NCBI RefSeq assembly: GCF_002014825.1
Contig: NZ_MUYU01000005.1
Location: 62,001-126,000, forward strand
Direction: 5' to 3'
DNA: 64,000 nt
From: Moraxella pluranimalium
GTDB taxonomy: Bacteria > Pseudomonadota > Gammaproteobacteria > Pseudomonadales > Moraxellaceae
The position numbers and the translations under genes are program-made. Below the pieces are notes generated by a model. The model did no database searches. It was not told where the DNA came from and saw nothing but the letters and a program-made list of their open reading frames with translations. Numbering within the stretch: position 1 is the first letter of the stretch; every line of letters starts with the position of its first letter. This document shows positions 62,484 through 64,000 of this stretch, piece by piece.

Positions 62484-62822
62484 TTAGCCGAACAAGCCTT
62501 TCATGCTAGGTGGTAGACCCATGCCAGTGGTTGCACTAGCCATTACTTCTTCGTACAATGCATCTGCTTGACGAACCGCATCATTGACAGCAGCAGCGAC
62601 CAAATCTTCAATCATATCAGGCTCATCACCCATTAGGCTAGGGTCGATAGATAGGCGTTTGATGACATGACGACCTGTCATGGTAACTTTGACCAAGCCA
62701 TTACCCGCTTCGCCGTGCACTTCTTTGGTGGCAAGGCTTGCTTTGGCAGCTTCGACATTTTTTTCGACTTGCTTTTGCATGGCTTGGGCTTGTTGCATGA
62801 GAGCTTGAATGTTCATAATCAA
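62484..62822 (-). CDS. ybaB: Nucleoid-associated protein YbaB/EbfC
   Basis: The protein is a 112-residue dimeric DNA-binding protein. A long N-terminal helix ([20 protein letters not shown]) and the conserved [24 protein letters not shown] identify the family. The C-terminus is Gly/Pro/Met-rich. It is usually encoded next to recR, as here. Confidence 0.96.
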   Translation of the reverse strand: MIMNIQALMQQAQAMQKQVEKNVEAAKASLATKEVHGEAGNGLVKVTMTGRHVIKRLSIDPSLMGDEPDMIEDLVAAAVNDAVRQADALYEEVMASATTGMGLPPSMKGLFG

Positions 62823-62922
62823 TCCTAAATCAAAAAAAGAATTTGGGTATTATAACACAAAATCACGACTTGGAAAAATCTTGCTAGTCCATGCCGATGC
62901 CTTTATGGGTGGAATACGGTCA

Positions 62923-62952
62923 TAAAAAATCCCCAAGAAATTTCTTGGGGAT
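62923..62952 (-). terminator. Intrinsic terminator after pckG
   Basis: ATCCCCAAGAAA/TTTCTTGGGGAT is a perfect 12-bp palindrome, followed on the minus strand by T6, 24 bp after the stop. Confidence 0.92.
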
Positions 62953-62976
62953 TGCTTGATAAAAGCTTAAGCCAAA

Positions 62977-64000
62977 TTATGATGCTTTAACATCAGCCAT
63001 TAGCTTGGCGTTGTGCGCTTTTAGTGCTTCAGGCATACGCTCGCCAAGTTTGTCAAATAGCTCAGCGTGGCTTTCAAGCTCTTTGATCCATAGATCTTTG
63101 TCTTGGCTAGTCACAAGCTCAAACTGCGCTTTGCTAAAGTCAGACTGATCCCAGTTGATGTCATCATAGGTTGGTACTAGGCCAATCGGAGTCTGAACTG
63201 CATTGGCAGTGCCTTCACAGCGTTCGATGATCCACTGCAATACACGCATATTTTGACCAAAGCCCGGCCATACAAAGTCACCATTTTCGTCACGACGGAA
63301 CCAGTTGACTTTGAACATTTTTGGTAGGCTGTTGCCAGCAGCGGCAGCTTTTGCACCGATGCTTTCGCCCATTTCTAGCCAGTGGCTGAAGTAGTCTGCC
63401 ATATTGTAGCCTGCAAATGGTAGCATGGCAAATGGGTCACGACGGACAACGCCTTGTGCACCAGTCGCAGCAGCGGTGGTTTCAGAGCCCATTGTCGCTG
63501 CCTTGTACACGCCATCCACCCAGTCAAAGGCTTCAGACACCAGTGGCACAGTGTCCGCACGACGACCGCCAAAGATAAAGGCAGAGATAGGCACGCCTTC
63601 AGGATTTTCCCATTGTGGGTCGATTGATGGGCATTGCGCTGCTGATACAGTAAAGCGAGCATTGGCGTGTGCTGCACGCTCTTCGCCTGTGTGTGGCTGA
63701 CGCTTCCAGTTAGTTAGGTTGGCAGGGGTTTCTTTGGTTTTGCCTTCCCACCATACTTCACCATCTTCGGTGACAGCGACGTTGGTGTAGATAACATCAG
63801 AGACAAGCGTGCTCATGCAGTTTGAGTTGGTCTTGGTGTTCGTACCAGGAGCGACGCCAAAGAAACCTGCTTCAGGGTTGATGGCGTATAGCTTGCCGTC
63901 TGCTGATGGCTTGATCCAAGCGATGTCGTCACCGACGGTTTCCACTTTCCAGCCTTCGTAGCCTGCTGGTGGGATAAGCATTGCAAAGTTGGTCTTACCA
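62977..64000 (-). CDS. pckG: Phosphoenolpyruvate carboxykinase (GTP), C-terminal part
   Basis: The enzyme converts oxaloacetate to PEP with GTP at the entry to gluconeogenesis. The frame runs off the right edge. The visible 341 residues begin with [11 protein letters not shown] (end of the kinase-1a P-loop). They contain [20 protein letters not shown], the GTP-enzyme motif [12 protein letters not shown] and the guanine-pocket region with FMWPGFGQN-like [14 protein letters not shown]. The full enzyme is about 600 residues, so roughly the N-terminal 45 percent lies outside. Confidence 0.95.
   Translation of the reverse strand, partial: GKTNFAMLIPPAGYEGWKVETVGDDIAWIKPSADGKLYAINPEAGFFGVAPGTNTKTNSNCMSTLVSDVIYTNVAVTEDGEVWWEGKTKETPANLTNWKRQPHTGEERAAHANARFTVSAAQCPSIDPQWENPEGVPISAFIFGGRRADTVPLVSEAFDWVDGVYKAATMGSETTAAATGAQGVVRRDPFAMLPFAGYNMADYFSHWLEMGESIGAKAAAAGNSLPKMFKVNWFRRDENGDFVWPGFGQNMRVLQWIIERCEGTANAVQTPIGLVPTYDDINWDQSDFSKAQFELVTSQDKDLWIKELESHAELFDKLGERMPEALKAHNAKLMADVKAS

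Overview
This 64 kb window is chromosomal DNA from a gamma-proteobacterium of the Moraxellaceae, most probably Moraxella or a close relative. The assignment rests on several features: a YadA-like trimeric autotransporter with a poly(G) tract in front of it, as in the UspA/Hag adhesins; a subtilisin-like autotransporter lipoprotein of the NalP type; an adhesin complex protein (ACP) homologue; the hisZ-purA pair; MetZ-type methionine synthesis; and moderate GC with AT-rich intergenic DNA. No rRNA, tRNA, CRISPR array, complete insertion sequence or prophage was seen.

Layout. 1-15.4 kb is mostly housekeeping: hflX, folP, rsmE, metF, ahcY (behind a SAH riboswitch), a BtuB-like TonB receptor, an MscS-type channel, a TatD-family nuclease, dusA, a CPBP protease, an alpha/beta hydrolase and glmM. 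15.5-21.4 kb holds pdxH, an 850 bp AT-rich gap, a trimeric autotransporter lacking its membrane anchor, and an L,D-transpeptidase lipoprotein. 21.5-28.6 kb holds an SMR pump with a TetR regulator, queC, marC, mnmC, a small membrane protein, yciI and yciB. A decayed two-partner-secretion (TpsA/FhaB-type) C-terminus plus a small lipoprotein interrupts yciB-yciI. 28.7-36.2 kb holds lon, a Na+/H+ antiporter, a Kef-like exchanger and corA. 36.3-37.8 kb is a small accessory island, followed by hisZ, purA, ygfA and cydDC. 45.3-48.0 kb is the NalP-like protease. 49.4-57.3 kb is a sulfur block: cysA, cysW, cysT, two tandem sulfate-binding proteins and metZ, with two foreign cassettes inside it. The window ends with ACP, nrdB-yfaE, rnd, recR, ybaB and the 3' part of pckG.

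How the genes connect. The sulfate importer, metZ, metF and ahcY cover sulfate uptake, homocysteine formation, its methyl donor and SAH recycling. The three sulfate-transport promoters (cysT and both sbp genes) share one upstream element and one core element at identical spacing, which suggests a single activator, probably CysB. The ahcY leader matches the SAH aptamer in every helix.

Most unusual observations: (1) a family of 15-17 bp palindromes (consensus GGTGCRT-N1-3-AYGCACC) that brackets three separate small accessory gene cassettes, one of them splitting cysT from cysW; (2) the shared sulfate promoter architecture; (3) the SAH riboswitch with its promoter directly upstream; (4) a poly(G)9 tract ahead of an adhesin that has lost its anchor; (5) a frameshifted polymorphic-toxin-like remnant whose restored frame overlaps the start of a small lipoprotein gene by ATGA.
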